Assembly: GCA_007116155.1 (NCBI GenBank)
Contig: SKJC01000001.1
Coordinates: 1 to 53,772 of the forward strand
DNA length: 53,772 nt
Direction of reading: 5' to 3'
Source of the DNA: Candidatus Babeliaceae bacterium
GTDB lineage: Bacteria > Babelota > Babeliae > Babelales > Babelaceae
The notes under the pieces were generated by a model, which worked only from the letters and a program-made list of their open reading frames with translations, made no database searches and was not told the DNA's origin. Shown here piece by piece: positions 35,457 through 43,505 of this stretch (position 1 is its first letter; every line of letters starts with the position of its first letter). The translations under genes were made by a program, and so were the position numbers.

Positions 35457-35471
35457 ATTTTAGGAGAAGTT

Positions 35472-35921
35472 ATGTTTATTCGAGCGGTCTTCTTCTTAGT
35501 TACTTTTTTGGGTGCGTTACTGCAAGCTGCTTCTGATGAGGAGCTTGTTAAATATTAGTATAATTTTTTTAATACGCGAAAGGCTGAGAGAGAGAGGTTG
35601 TATGATGAAAATGTAAAAAAGATAGATGACCCAATTGGGAAAGCTGCTTTGCGCACATTAATGCGGATTGGTGATTTTTTGTATTTTCGCTTTACAGAGG
35701 ATTTAGTTCGTCAGGTTTTCTATAAAAATCCTCAGCTATTTGTTGAAACTATGCAGGAGCATGATATCCTTGCTCGATTATTAAAAGAGAAAGAAGATGC
35801 TCCCTCTTGGAATCTATTAGAGCATGGGCGGTTAACGTTATTAATAGTAGCATCTGCGGCTAAATTGAGTTTTATGCTTGCCCAGTTAGCAGGTCTTGCC
35901 GGAATAAGTGTTGTTTTCTGA
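35472..35921 (+). pseudogene. Secreted protein gene interrupted by one in-frame TAG
   Basis: An ATG at 35472, preceded by TAGGAGAAG as ribosome-binding site, opens a signal peptide (MFIRAVFFLVTFLGALLQAA). After 28 codons a TAG at 35556-35558 stops the frame. The same frame then runs on without another stop to the TGA at 35919-35921, giving 149 residues if the TAG is read through. The distal part (RTLMRIGDFLYFRFTEDLV, then a hydrophobic LSFMLAQLAGLAGISVV tail) looks like a normal protein. A downstream TTG at 35598 is an unlikely start because it removes the leader. The simplest reading is a recent nonsense mutation; sequencing error or TAG readthrough are alternatives. Family not recognised. 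Confidence 0.75.
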
Positions 35922-35925
35922 GAAT

Positions 35926-37674
35926 CTAGCTTAGGTGTGGCCCAGTATAAAGTTCTTTTAGGTAGTCTTGCAGAGGGCTGTTGATTGTTTGCTCTGAGCA
36001 TTGGTATATTGCGTCATTAATTTGAATAAAAATCTTACGTTCGTCTTGTGTAATGAGCAGGGCAGTTTTTGCTTCGTCCTTGTCCTGTTTTTCTTGATTG
36101 AGAGGTATGATTTGGCTGATACTCCAGGGTTCATTGAAAATTGGGTTTTGTCCTAAAATTTCTATGTAGTATTGGTTGTTAGTTAATTGATAGGTGAGTA
36201 AGGCTATAAAAGCCCCGCTGTTGCTTGCTGCAGCATTAACAATGGTTCTTTCAGTGCTGAGCGAAAACATCTTTTCATTATGCCTTAAAACGCCCTTTTT
36301 GAGCTCATTGTTCCATGCAAGATGGATGGAGTTTTCGGAAAAGGAAAAAAGTCGGTCATATGGTGAATATTTTTTTATTGAAACGTTTGCAGTAGTTGTT
36401 AGAGCGTCTGGAAGTATTCTATACGTTTTGATAAACCCTTCTCCTGATTCTTCTTTTTCTTCAGAAAGGATTACTTCTAAGGGATTACTGCTTAAACTGT
36501 GCCCTGTTTGTGCGGCGTTAAACGGTATTTCTACACAAGAAACATTGAGCACGTTAAGTTTGTCCAGTTCTTCTTCTTTTTCATAGAGAAAATTAAGCAG
36601 GCAAGTTGTTTTTTTTGTGACGATAAGAACATGCGTATTGTCGGATGCCCAAATTACTTGCAAGATTTCTTCAGGTTTTACGTGCAAGGTTGTTAGGGAG
36701 ATCTTGCTTGCTAAAGGTACGGGATTTTCGCAACAGGCAAATGGTATTATTCCTGAGGCTTCTGCATCAAAACACAATCCGAATTTGTTGTTTGGGCTTA
36801 TTGAATAATGGTCGCATGGGAAATACTCGATTATTTCTTCTGGTAAATGTTTTTCCTTCTCGATCCAATGACACTGAGGGCTTCGTTGTAAAAGTAGGAG
36901 TGTTCCTTGGCCATAATTTTGCAAGAATAATTTTGTTCGAGCTCCTTGTTTTTGGACCTGCTCGAGGATTAAGTTATCTTTAGGATTCAGTCCCAGTTTT
37001 TCTTTATCTAAACAAAAACATTTTTTTTGTATCTGCTTAGGTGAATGTTGCAGGATTTGTTTGAATAATGATTCTTTATCGAGCGCTTGATTGAGTGCTT
37101 GGTTTTGTTTGTTTTTTTCAAAAATAATGGAAATATACTGTCTAATAAATTCATCAGGAAGCTTTTGTTCAGATGCTTCATTTAGCTGGCTTATAAAAAA
37201 AGCTATATCGTGAGCAGGGATAATTTGGTTTAGTTTGGATTGGTACATTAGAGTGTGTTTGTTGCTGTTTTTTACTAATAAAAATGCGGTAAATAATTTT
37301 TGTATTGTGTGTAGCTGTGGTCCTTGGTAGGGTTGCGCACGCTGTATTTTTTTTGGTCGCTTTAATGTCGGGGAGCTTGGGTTTAGCGTTTGTATTTTCT
37401 GAAAAATCATTTTTGGTGTTAGACGGATTTTTTTTTCGATCCGATTATTTTTTGTTTTTTTTAATATAAAAAATTTTGGTAATACTTCCGGGGACCAAGA
37501 CTCGAGGGAATGTGTTTCTAGGTGGAGATTATGCTTGCGTTGTTCTTGAATGTTTTTAAAGATGCGATTTTCAAGTGCTGGTAGTTGCTGTATTTGTTGC
37601 GCGCACGGCATTTTTTGTATTTGCAGGAGGCTGGAAAAGAGAACTAATAAAAATTGAAGATGTGTTAATTTCAT
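35926..37674 (-). CDS. Large secreted protein, probably beta-propeller-like, function unknown
   Basis: 582 residues with a signal peptide (MKLTHLQFLLVLFSSLLQ, likely cleavage near MPCA). Residues 25-200 are helical and basic. From about 235 the sequence becomes a long run of short strands and turns (GTLLLLQRSPQCHWIEK, HVLIVTKKTTCLLNFL, IFIQINDAIYQC), compatible with a degenerate beta-propeller. Cysteines are spread through the propeller-like part. Its size, leader and two-part layout match the protein at 4414-6258, suggesting a paralogous family of exported proteins. Its stop codon lies 4 bp after the convergent TAG-interrupted gene. Function unknown; no enzyme motif seen. Confidence 0.7.
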   Translation of the reverse strand: MKLTHLQFLLVLFSSLLQIQKMPCAQQIQQLPALENRIFKNIQEQRKHNLHLETHSLESWSPEVLPKFFILKKTKNNRIEKKIRLTPKMIFQKIQTLNPSSPTLKRPKKIQRAQPYQGPQLHTIQKLFTAFLLVKNSNKHTLMYQSKLNQIIPAHDIAFFISQLNEASEQKLPDEFIRQYISIIFEKNKQNQALNQALDKESLFKQILQHSPKQIQKKCFCLDKEKLGLNPKDNLILEQVQKQGARTKLFLQNYGQGTLLLLQRSPQCHWIEKEKHLPEEIIEYFPCDHYSISPNNKFGLCFDAEASGIIPFACCENPVPLASKISLTTLHVKPEEILQVIWASDNTHVLIVTKKTTCLLNFLYEKEEELDKLNVLNVSCVEIPFNAAQTGHSLSSNPLEVILSEEKEESGEGFIKTYRILPDALTTTANVSIKKYSPYDRLFSFSENSIHLAWNNELKKGVLRHNEKMFSLSTERTIVNAAASNSGAFIALLTYQLTNNQYYIEILGQNPIFNEPWSISQIIPLNQEKQDKDEAKTALLITQDERKIFIQINDAIYQCSEQTINSPLQDYLKELYTGPHLS

Positions 37675-37735
37675 GAAATGTTCTTACCCGAAAATCTGAA
37701 TAAAATATATAGATGTTAGCTTTGTTTACTTGCTC

Positions 37736-37758
37736 TTTAAGATATCGTTAATCTTAAA
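37736..37758. promoter_or_regulatory. Inverted repeat upstream of eno, possible operator
   Basis: TTTAAGAT (37736-37743) and ATCTTAAA (37751-37758) are exact inverted copies with a 7-bp spacer, ending 26 bp before the enolase ATG. No convincing -35/-10 pair is seen with it. Confidence 0.35.
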
Positions 37759-37784
37759 AATACCATATGTATTAAGGAGAGTAT

Positions 37785-39038
37785 ATGAAGATTAAAGATA
37801 TGCGTGCTCGAGAAGTTTTTAATTCTCGTGGTTGGCCAACAATAGCGTGCGATATTGTTTTGGAAGATGGGTCTATTTGGACGTCTTCAGTTCCTTCAGG
37901 CCTTTCCTGTGGAACACAAGAAGCAAAAGTTATCACGGATGGCGATGAACGACTTTGGGGTAAGGGTATGCGGCGCGCGGCGGCTATTATTGAGCAAGAA
38001 ATAGCGCCGTTATTGCTTGGTCGATCTGTGCATGCAATTGATATGGATCTTGAGATACGTGATCTTGATGGGACATTAGACAAGTCTAAGCTAGGCGCAC
38101 CATCAATGCTGGCTGCTAGTATGTCATTGTACAGAGCACATGCGCATGCTGAAAGTGTTCAATTGTATGAATTTATTGGCTATGCAATGGGTGCTGATTC
38201 TATCTCCCTTCCTTTTCCATTTTTTAATGTTATTAATGGTGGATTGCATGCAAATAATGGATTAATTATACAAGAATTTTTGGTCACGCCTGTAGGTTTG
38301 GATAGCTTCACTGCTGCGCTTGATGCGGGAGTTGTTTTATTCCACGAGTTAGGGAGTTTTTTTAAACAACGTGCTGTTTCGTTTGCCTATGGCGAAGAGG
38401 GTGGATATGCCCCCGTATTAGATGATTATACCATTGCACTTGAAATGTTGTCAGAAGTTATTGCTACGGTGCAGATGAAATATGGGTATACCTTTTTTTG
38501 TGCCCTTGATGTGGCAGCATCGCATTTGTATGATGCAGATAAGAAAAGATATGTGTTGCAGAATGAACTTCTCTCATCTGCAGACATGGTTAACCTGTAT
38601 ACTCAGTTGGTCGATACGTTTCCTATTTGTTCCATTGAGGATGGTTTGCATGAGGAAGATTGGGAAGGATGGAAATTGTTAACTGAGTTGTTGCATGATC
38701 GGGTACAGTTGGTAGGTGATGATCTTTTTGTTACGAATCCTCATCGAATAGCCTATGGTATTGAGCGTACGATTGCTACGGCTGCACTTATTAAACCGAA
38801 TCAAATAGGTTCGATTACCGAAACAATTCAATCGATCCAGTTGTGTAAGGATAATGGATGGGGAACAATGTTGTCACATCGATCGGGAGAGACTGAAGAT
38901 ACCTTTATTGCTGATTTTGCTGTTGGAAGCAATGTCGGGCAGATAAAAATGGGTGGGTTAACGCGAGGTGAGCGCTTAGCTAAGTATAATCGATTGGTGA
39001 CCATAGAGGATTATTTACAGCGACCATTGGCTGAGTAA
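37785..39038 (+). CDS. eno: Enolase, divergent
   Basis: Interconverts 2-phosphoglycerate and phosphoenolpyruvate. Family landmarks are readable though diverged: MRAREVFNSRGWPTI, NVINGGLHANNGLIIQEF (Glu164), YGEEGGYAP (Glu205), LDVAAS (Asp242), SIEDGL (Glu285), LVGDDLFVTN (Asp312), LIKPNQIGSITET (Lys337), MLSHRSGETEDTFIAD and GQIKMGGLTRGERLAKYN (Lys388). So the metal ligands and both catalytic lysines are kept. The usual GASTG loop reads GLSCG, and DNNVDIQEF is NNGLIIQEF. Length 417 is slightly below the usual 430. AAGGAG precedes the ATG. It is convergent with the secretin gene, one base between the stops. A divergent tpiA lies at 49331, so part of glycolysis is retained. Confidence 0.92.
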   Translation: MKIKDMRAREVFNSRGWPTIACDIVLEDGSIWTSSVPSGLSCGTQEAKVITDGDERLWGKGMRRAAAIIEQEIAPLLLGRSVHAIDMDLEIRDLDGTLDKSKLGAPSMLAASMSLYRAHAHAESVQLYEFIGYAMGADSISLPFPFFNVINGGLHANNGLIIQEFLVTPVGLDSFTAALDAGVVLFHELGSFFKQRAVSFAYGEEGGYAPVLDDYTIALEMLSEVIATVQMKYGYTFFCALDVAASHLYDADKKRYVLQNELLSSADMVNLYTQLVDTFPICSIEDGLHEEDWEGWKLLTELLHDRVQLVGDDLFVTNPHRIAYGIERTIATAALIKPNQIGSITETIQSIQLCKDNGWGTMLSHRSGETEDTFIADFAVGSNVGQIKMGGLTRGERLAKYNRLVTIEDYLQRPLAE

Positions 39039-39039
39039 A

Positions 39040-41373
39040 TTATTTTTTTGCAAATGGATTTTCGCTTAATTCACCTAGTTTTCTAAGCCCTTCCTTTTCC
39101 CATTGCTCATACGCTTGAGCTATTGCTTTTTGGGAGGGCTTTTGTGTAATTTGCTCACCTTGTTCTTGAAAATCTTTAAATAATGCGCTGCCAGAGACAT
39201 GTTGTTCGTTGGAGAAATAGAGCATAGTGACAGGATCTTTTATGCTAGAAAAGAGCTCTCCACTTTTGATGATATTTTTTCCTTCCTCAATGAGTTCATT
39301 TGTTAATTGATTGAAACCAGAGCGCAATTTTGGGTCGATAATAGTGGGATGAATAAAGATGGCAAGATTGCTTTTTTCTCGCGACTGTGAGTTTCCTTTA
39401 AATAGATTGCCAATAATAGGAATAGATCCTAGAAGCGGCCATTGGGTGTTGCTCTCTGAATCATTAATTTTTGCTAAGCCACCGAGTACTAAAATATCAC
39501 CTGAGTTGATTGATGCGCTTGTTTCAATGTTTTGTGTTTTTCTATTAAATTTGTCGGTAAATGCTTCCACTTGAGCACTTATTTGTAGTGATAGCCTATC
39601 AATGGAGCTGATCCGAGGTTTTATGGTAACCGATGTTGTTGCTTCAAAGTCTTTGATAGGAATGGTGGTGTTTATTGTTCGTCCATCGGAGGTTCCTTCT
39701 TTGCGCTTAATAACGGTATTGCTTGAGGTAGTTTCTTCATTGTTTTTAACCGTGATAATAATTTGGGTAACAATCTTGCTGTCAATCCATCGGTCAAGCA
39801 GCTTTAAAACGCCCCAAATGCTATTATTGGTTTTGTCAGCAAAAGAAATAATCATAGATCCGTAGTTGGTGGAGCCAGTTGTTTCGGCAATTGCCATGTC
39901 TGAGCGATCTGATGCAGTTAGTTTTAAAAGGTCAGTTGCGAGCGTAAGCAGACTTGAAGAAGGAGTTGCTGGGCCCGTGAGAACAGATGATAGTTGGGCA
40001 CTTTGGAAAGAAAAGTTGTTAGGAAGGAGATGGTTTTGCGCCAAATCAAGGGGGTTGCGCATATGAGCCTTGATTTCTTTTCTACCAATAAATGTAAGAT
40101 CCGCAATAAGGACTTGTACGGCAATTTGCAGTTGTGGTTTATCGAGTTGTTCTATAAGTGCCTTAATATATGGCCAGTCTTTGTTTAGACAAGCAATAAT
40201 AAGGCGGTTACCACCAATGGTAAGCCCGCTTTTTAATTTAGCCGAGCGTCCACCGCCACTGCCTTGAGCTTGGGTCTCTTCTCCAACAACAATGACTTCG
40301 TCAAATGATTGTGCAGGACCGGAGGTGTCTTTTTTAGATTGTGTTTGATTAGACTTTACTATAAGCGAGAGCGTGGGTGCAAAATCTTTTGCATCAAGAT
40401 ATTGCAGTTCATAGACGTGTAAAATGGAGTTTCCACTATCTGGTTGACGGTCCAGATGTTCCTGAACAAGCTTTTTGATTCTCCGAATAGAACTTTCTTG
40501 TCCAATAATAATGAGAGAATTGCGCTCTTTATTTGCAAAAACGCGTGTGTTCGGCGCAAAATAGAGGTCTTCATGAGTTTTTATCGTTGGTCGAATGCTG
40601 TGCACATCGCGTGTTGCAGCTATTAATTGTTCATTAATAATTTGTGCAAAAAGTTTTGCAGGTGCGTTTACTACTCGAACCTCTTCAATTTTTTCTGGCG
40701 AGCCGGTTTCATCAAGTTTTAATACCAGGTTCATGGTTGCAGCAATATTCCGTGATGAGCCAGTCAAAATAATGCTATTTGTTTTCGGATCGTAAAAATA
40801 ACTACTTTGCACGCCAAGTGTATCACGAATCAGTAGATTAATAGGTTCATTGCTATCCGCTGAAGGTGGAATTTTGAAGTTAGACAAAAAATAAATTGCT
40901 CGAATGTCAGAGTCTTCGTTGGGTAGTTTTTCGGGTGCAATATTGACAAAGAGGGGTAGCGTGCGACGAGTAATGTTAATCTCGTTAACTTTTTGAATTA
41001 ATAGAGCGCTTGGGCTGCTGCTTAAGGCATAGCCAGAAAGACGAAGGAGTGTTTCGACATATCGTTTGAGTGTGGAGATCGGTAGGCGTTGTTTTTTACC
41101 GAAGTTAATCTTTTGGTTAACTTGATCGTTTCCGATTGGAAATATGATATTAAGTTTTTCAATACGAGCAATTTTTTCTAATAAAGAATGTAGGTTTTCT
41201 TCTTTATCTATTTTGACCGAGATTTCTCGTTTTTGCCGAGTTGTTTTTTTTATCGGAAGATCGGTAGGTGAGAGGAGAGTCTCTTCTTGGTTTGTTTCTG
41301 CGGCTTTTGTTGTATGAAAAAGAGTTGGTTGCAGAATTGTGACAATCAAAAGGAGTCGAAAAATATGTAGCAT
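39040..41373 (-). CDS. Second secretin (GspD/PilQ superfamily) of the type II-like operon
   Basis: 777 residues with a signal peptide (LFRLL-type leader MLHIFRLLLIVTILQPTLF, cleavage near TKAA). The N-terminal N0/N1-type domains lie about 50-260 (NIIFPIGNDQVNQKINF; FYDPKTNSIILTGSSRNI; RVVNAPAKLFAQIINEQL). An Asn/Ser/Gln-rich loop follows (about 330-375, with GSGGGRSAKL). The C-terminal secretin domain has VTIKPRIS, SASINSGDILVLGGL and PLLGSIPIIGNLF, the family's closing motifs, then a helical tail to FAKK. It is clearly different in sequence from the 869-residue secretin three genes upstream. It may form its own pore, a mixed ring, or a pilus-type exit gate. A GGGG ribosome-binding site precedes the ATG. 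It is last in the operon, 9 bp after gspM. Confidence 0.9.
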   Translation of the reverse strand: MLHIFRLLLIVTILQPTLFHTTKAAETNQEETLLSPTDLPIKKTTRQKREISVKIDKEENLHSLLEKIARIEKLNIIFPIGNDQVNQKINFGKKQRLPISTLKRYVETLLRLSGYALSSSPSALLIQKVNEINITRRTLPLFVNIAPEKLPNEDSDIRAIYFLSNFKIPPSADSNEPINLLIRDTLGVQSSYFYDPKTNSIILTGSSRNIAATMNLVLKLDETGSPEKIEEVRVVNAPAKLFAQIINEQLIAATRDVHSIRPTIKTHEDLYFAPNTRVFANKERNSLIIIGQESSIRRIKKLVQEHLDRQPDSGNSILHVYELQYLDAKDFAPTLSLIVKSNQTQSKKDTSGPAQSFDEVIVVGEETQAQGSGGGRSAKLKSGLTIGGNRLIIACLNKDWPYIKALIEQLDKPQLQIAVQVLIADLTFIGRKEIKAHMRNPLDLAQNHLLPNNFSFQSAQLSSVLTGPATPSSSLLTLATDLLKLTASDRSDMAIAETTGSTNYGSMIISFADKTNNSIWGVLKLLDRWIDSKIVTQIIITVKNNEETTSSNTVIKRKEGTSDGRTINTTIPIKDFEATTSVTIKPRISSIDRLSLQISAQVEAFTDKFNRKTQNIETSASINSGDILVLGGLAKINDSESNTQWPLLGSIPIIGNLFKGNSQSREKSNLAIFIHPTIIDPKLRSGFNQLTNELIEEGKNIIKSGELFSSIKDPVTMLYFSNEQHVSGSALFKDFQEQGEQITQKPSQKAIAQAYEQWEKEGLRKLGELSENPFAKK

Positions 41374-41382
41374 GGGTACCCC

Positions 41383-41940
41383 TTATGAATTATTGGATTG
41401 CAGGGTTGCGATGGTAATCGTCATATCAAGCGATTTTGGATTACTTTTATTACGGCTCATAACAAGATCTTTAGTGAAAATGCGAGGGTTTTTTTCTAGT
41501 AACATGATTAGTTCGGTTATGTCTTGCATCGTAATGTCAGAAAAGCTTGCTTCTAGTTTTATTTCATTATATCCGTTGTTTAGGTTTTTTGCGGAACCAA
41601 TCTCAGGCTCTTTGGTGCTTTTTTCTTGCAAATTAGTTTCTCGAAGAATTTGGTCAAAAAATTCTTTAATTTTGAATGAATTATCTTTTCTTAAGATAGA
41701 CTCAACTTCTTGTTTCTTTTGTTCAACAATAATATTTTTTTCTAAAAGCTCTTTTGCTTTTATGCGCATTGTGTTGAGGGTGCGCATTTCTTGAATAGCT
41801 TTATTGGCCTTGTTTCTTCCGTAAAAAATAAGACCTAGGGAGATGCTGCCTGCTATGCTCGCAGTAATAAGGAAATAGCGTATTTGTTTGTTGCTATCTA
41901 AGTCGATGAGTATGTTTTGAAGGTTTTGTATAAAATTCAT
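41383..41940 (-). CDS. gspM: GspM/PilO-like inner-membrane assembly protein
   Basis: 185 residues: a short cytoplasmic N-terminus, one membrane helix (about 22-41, IRYFLITASIAGSISLGLIF), a coiled coil (about 45-85) and a small ferredoxin-like periplasmic domain. In that domain NEIKLEASFSDITMQDITELIMLLE followed by DLDM-like SLDMTITIATL is typical of GspM/PilO. These proteins pair with GspL/PilN to hold the inner-membrane platform. The ATG overlaps the gspL stop (ATGA). The position after gspL, in the order C-D-L-M, supports the call. Sequence identity in this family is always low. Confidence 0.75.
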   Translation of the reverse strand: MNFIQNLQNILIDLDSNKQIRYFLITASIAGSISLGLIFYGRNKANKAIQEMRTLNTMRIKAKELLEKNIIVEQKKQEVESILRKDNSFKIKEFFDQILRETNLQEKSTKEPEIGSAKNLNNGYNEIKLEASFSDITMQDITELIMLLEKNPRIFTKDLVMSRNKSNPKSLDMTITIATLQSNNS

Positions 41941-43505
41941 GATAATTCATCTCTCGCATCTTTTTTAATAGGGAGAAGTATTGAAAAGCGCAGGTCTTGA
42001 AGGCGTGGAATGGCTGCAAATAAACCAGACGCATTTAGTCCTTCTTCAAAATCACGCAATGTTGAAAAATTATCCACTGATCCTTCTAGCCCTAATATTT
42101 CTTGACCAGAAAGCTCGTCGCGTCGAATGCTCAATTTTTGAAGATTAAGTTTAGACCGCTCATTGGATAAGGCTGTATTCAGTTTTTGTATATATCGTAA
42201 GAATGCGTATTTATTTGTTGTTAACGCCGACCAGAGTTGCTCATTTTTTATGAGAGCCTGTTCTGATTGCGTTAGCGTATCTTTGATGTTTCGTTGTCGT
42301 CCTTGCAGGTTGAATTCTTTTTTTAATCGATTTGAAACTTCTTTTTTCGATGTCTCTATTTCTTGTTTTAAGTGTCGAGATTGCAAAATGTTTCGCGTTA
42401 TTGGTGTTCCTAGTAGGAGTAATAATAAAAATCCGGTCAATATTGTTTGACCCATGAAAATTGAATCGTTGCGGTCTTTTTGGAAAAATTGCCCAAGGTT
42501 AAATGTAGAGCTATGTGCCCAAGGGAGTGCGGCCATGAGTGTTTTTAAAAAAGCACTGTCTGGGGTAACGTTGGATTCTTGTTGTATGTTGGGAAGCTTT
42601 ATTAGATCAATCGGTTTAATTGAAATAATTTTTGAATTAGTCTGTTCTTTAAGTAGTGTTTCAAATATTTCCTGATCTTGTGTTTCATTGTTGAGAAGAA
42701 TGGTATATTCAGCACTAATCTGTTTATTGGGGCGCAAAAGAGCTTCTATTGAAAACACTATCTTCTTGATGAGCTCATGAATTATTTTAATCTGATTCTC
42801 TTGCCCATCGACTATATTTTCACCTTGTCCATCGGATTGATTTTTTATGGGGAGACCCTTAGGAAGGATTCGAATGCCGAGCAACTCTCGGTTATGAATG
42901 AGAGAAATTTGGGTTTCTACAGAATTTACATCTATGAGAACATATGTTTTTTCTGCCTCGATGTGTTTGCTATATAGTACCGTAGTAAAAAAATCGATAG
43001 GTCCAGTAGTAACTCGTGTTGGTAAAAAACCTTCCTCTAAGATTGGCAGGAGGGTGCGATTGAGCGCCTCTGTTTGCATGGCACAAGCAACCCAAGAGGT
43101 TTGATCAGTGCTTGTTGTAGGGTTGCTAGGGATAGCATCAAGAACTGATTCTTCTAGTGAGAAGGGGAGGGTTTCGGCAAGCTCAAATGGTAAAATTTGT
43201 CGGATTTTTGCTAGATTTCCAAAAGGTAATGAGAGAACTTTAAAACTTATTTTTTGTGCCGAAATAGTTACAATGATCTGATCAAAAGAGGTGCCAAAAT
43301 CTTTTTTGATTATTTGAAAGGCATTTTCGTAGTCTTCAGTTAGTTGTATTTCAAATGCCTGCCATTTGTTTATGGTGATTTTTGAGCCTGATGCTGTGAG
43401 CAGCATAACTTTCAATGTGTTTTCTGAAAGGTCTATAGAGAGTATTTTTTGAGAAAATAATACGTAAGATCCTACGCGCGTGGGGAATAAAATTTCTCGT
43501 ATCAT
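41937..43505 (-). CDS. gspL: GspL-like protein (PilM-type actin fold fused to PilN-type segment)
   Basis: 522 residues. Residues 18-300 have the PilM/GspL actin-like fold: ILSIDLSENTLKVMLL, FKVLSLPFGNLAKIRQILPF, ELAETLPFSLEESVLD and VLIDVNSVETQISLI (second phosphate-loop-like strand). A single membrane helix is at about 350-368 (FLLLLLLGTPI), then a coiled coil and a periplasmic ferredoxin-like domain (LQKLSIRRDELSGQEILGLE; ASGLFAAIPRLQDLRFSI) as in PilN/GspL. This combination recruits the secretion ATPase to the inner-membrane ring. The ATG overlaps the gspD stop (ATGA). GspE and GspF, the ATPase and platform, are not in this window. Confidence 0.82.
   Translation of the reverse strand: MIREILFPTRVGSYVLFSQKILSIDLSENTLKVMLLTASGSKITINKWQAFEIQLTEDYENAFQIIKKDFGTSFDQIIVTISAQKISFKVLSLPFGNLAKIRQILPFELAETLPFSLEESVLDAIPSNPTTSTDQTSWVACAMQTEALNRTLLPILEEGFLPTRVTTGPIDFFTTVLYSKHIEAEKTYVLIDVNSVETQISLIHNRELLGIRILPKGLPIKNQSDGQGENIVDGQENQIKIIHELIKKIVFSIEALLRPNKQISAEYTILLNNETQDQEIFETLLKEQTNSKIISIKPIDLIKLPNIQQESNVTPDSAFLKTLMAALPWAHSSTFNLGQFFQKDRNDSIFMGQTILTGFLLLLLLGTPITRNILQSRHLKQEIETSKKEVSNRLKKEFNLQGRQRNIKDTLTQSEQALIKNEQLWSALTTNKYAFLRYIQKLNTALSNERSKLNLQKLSIRRDELSGQEILGLEGSVDNFSTLRDFEEGLNASGLFAAIPRLQDLRFSILLPIKKDARDELS

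Noticed and set aside
35598-35921. A 107-residue protein starting at TTG 35598
   Set aside because: The same frame continues upstream to a signal peptide with a good ribosome-binding site, interrupted only by TAG, so this is the distal part of a broken gene.
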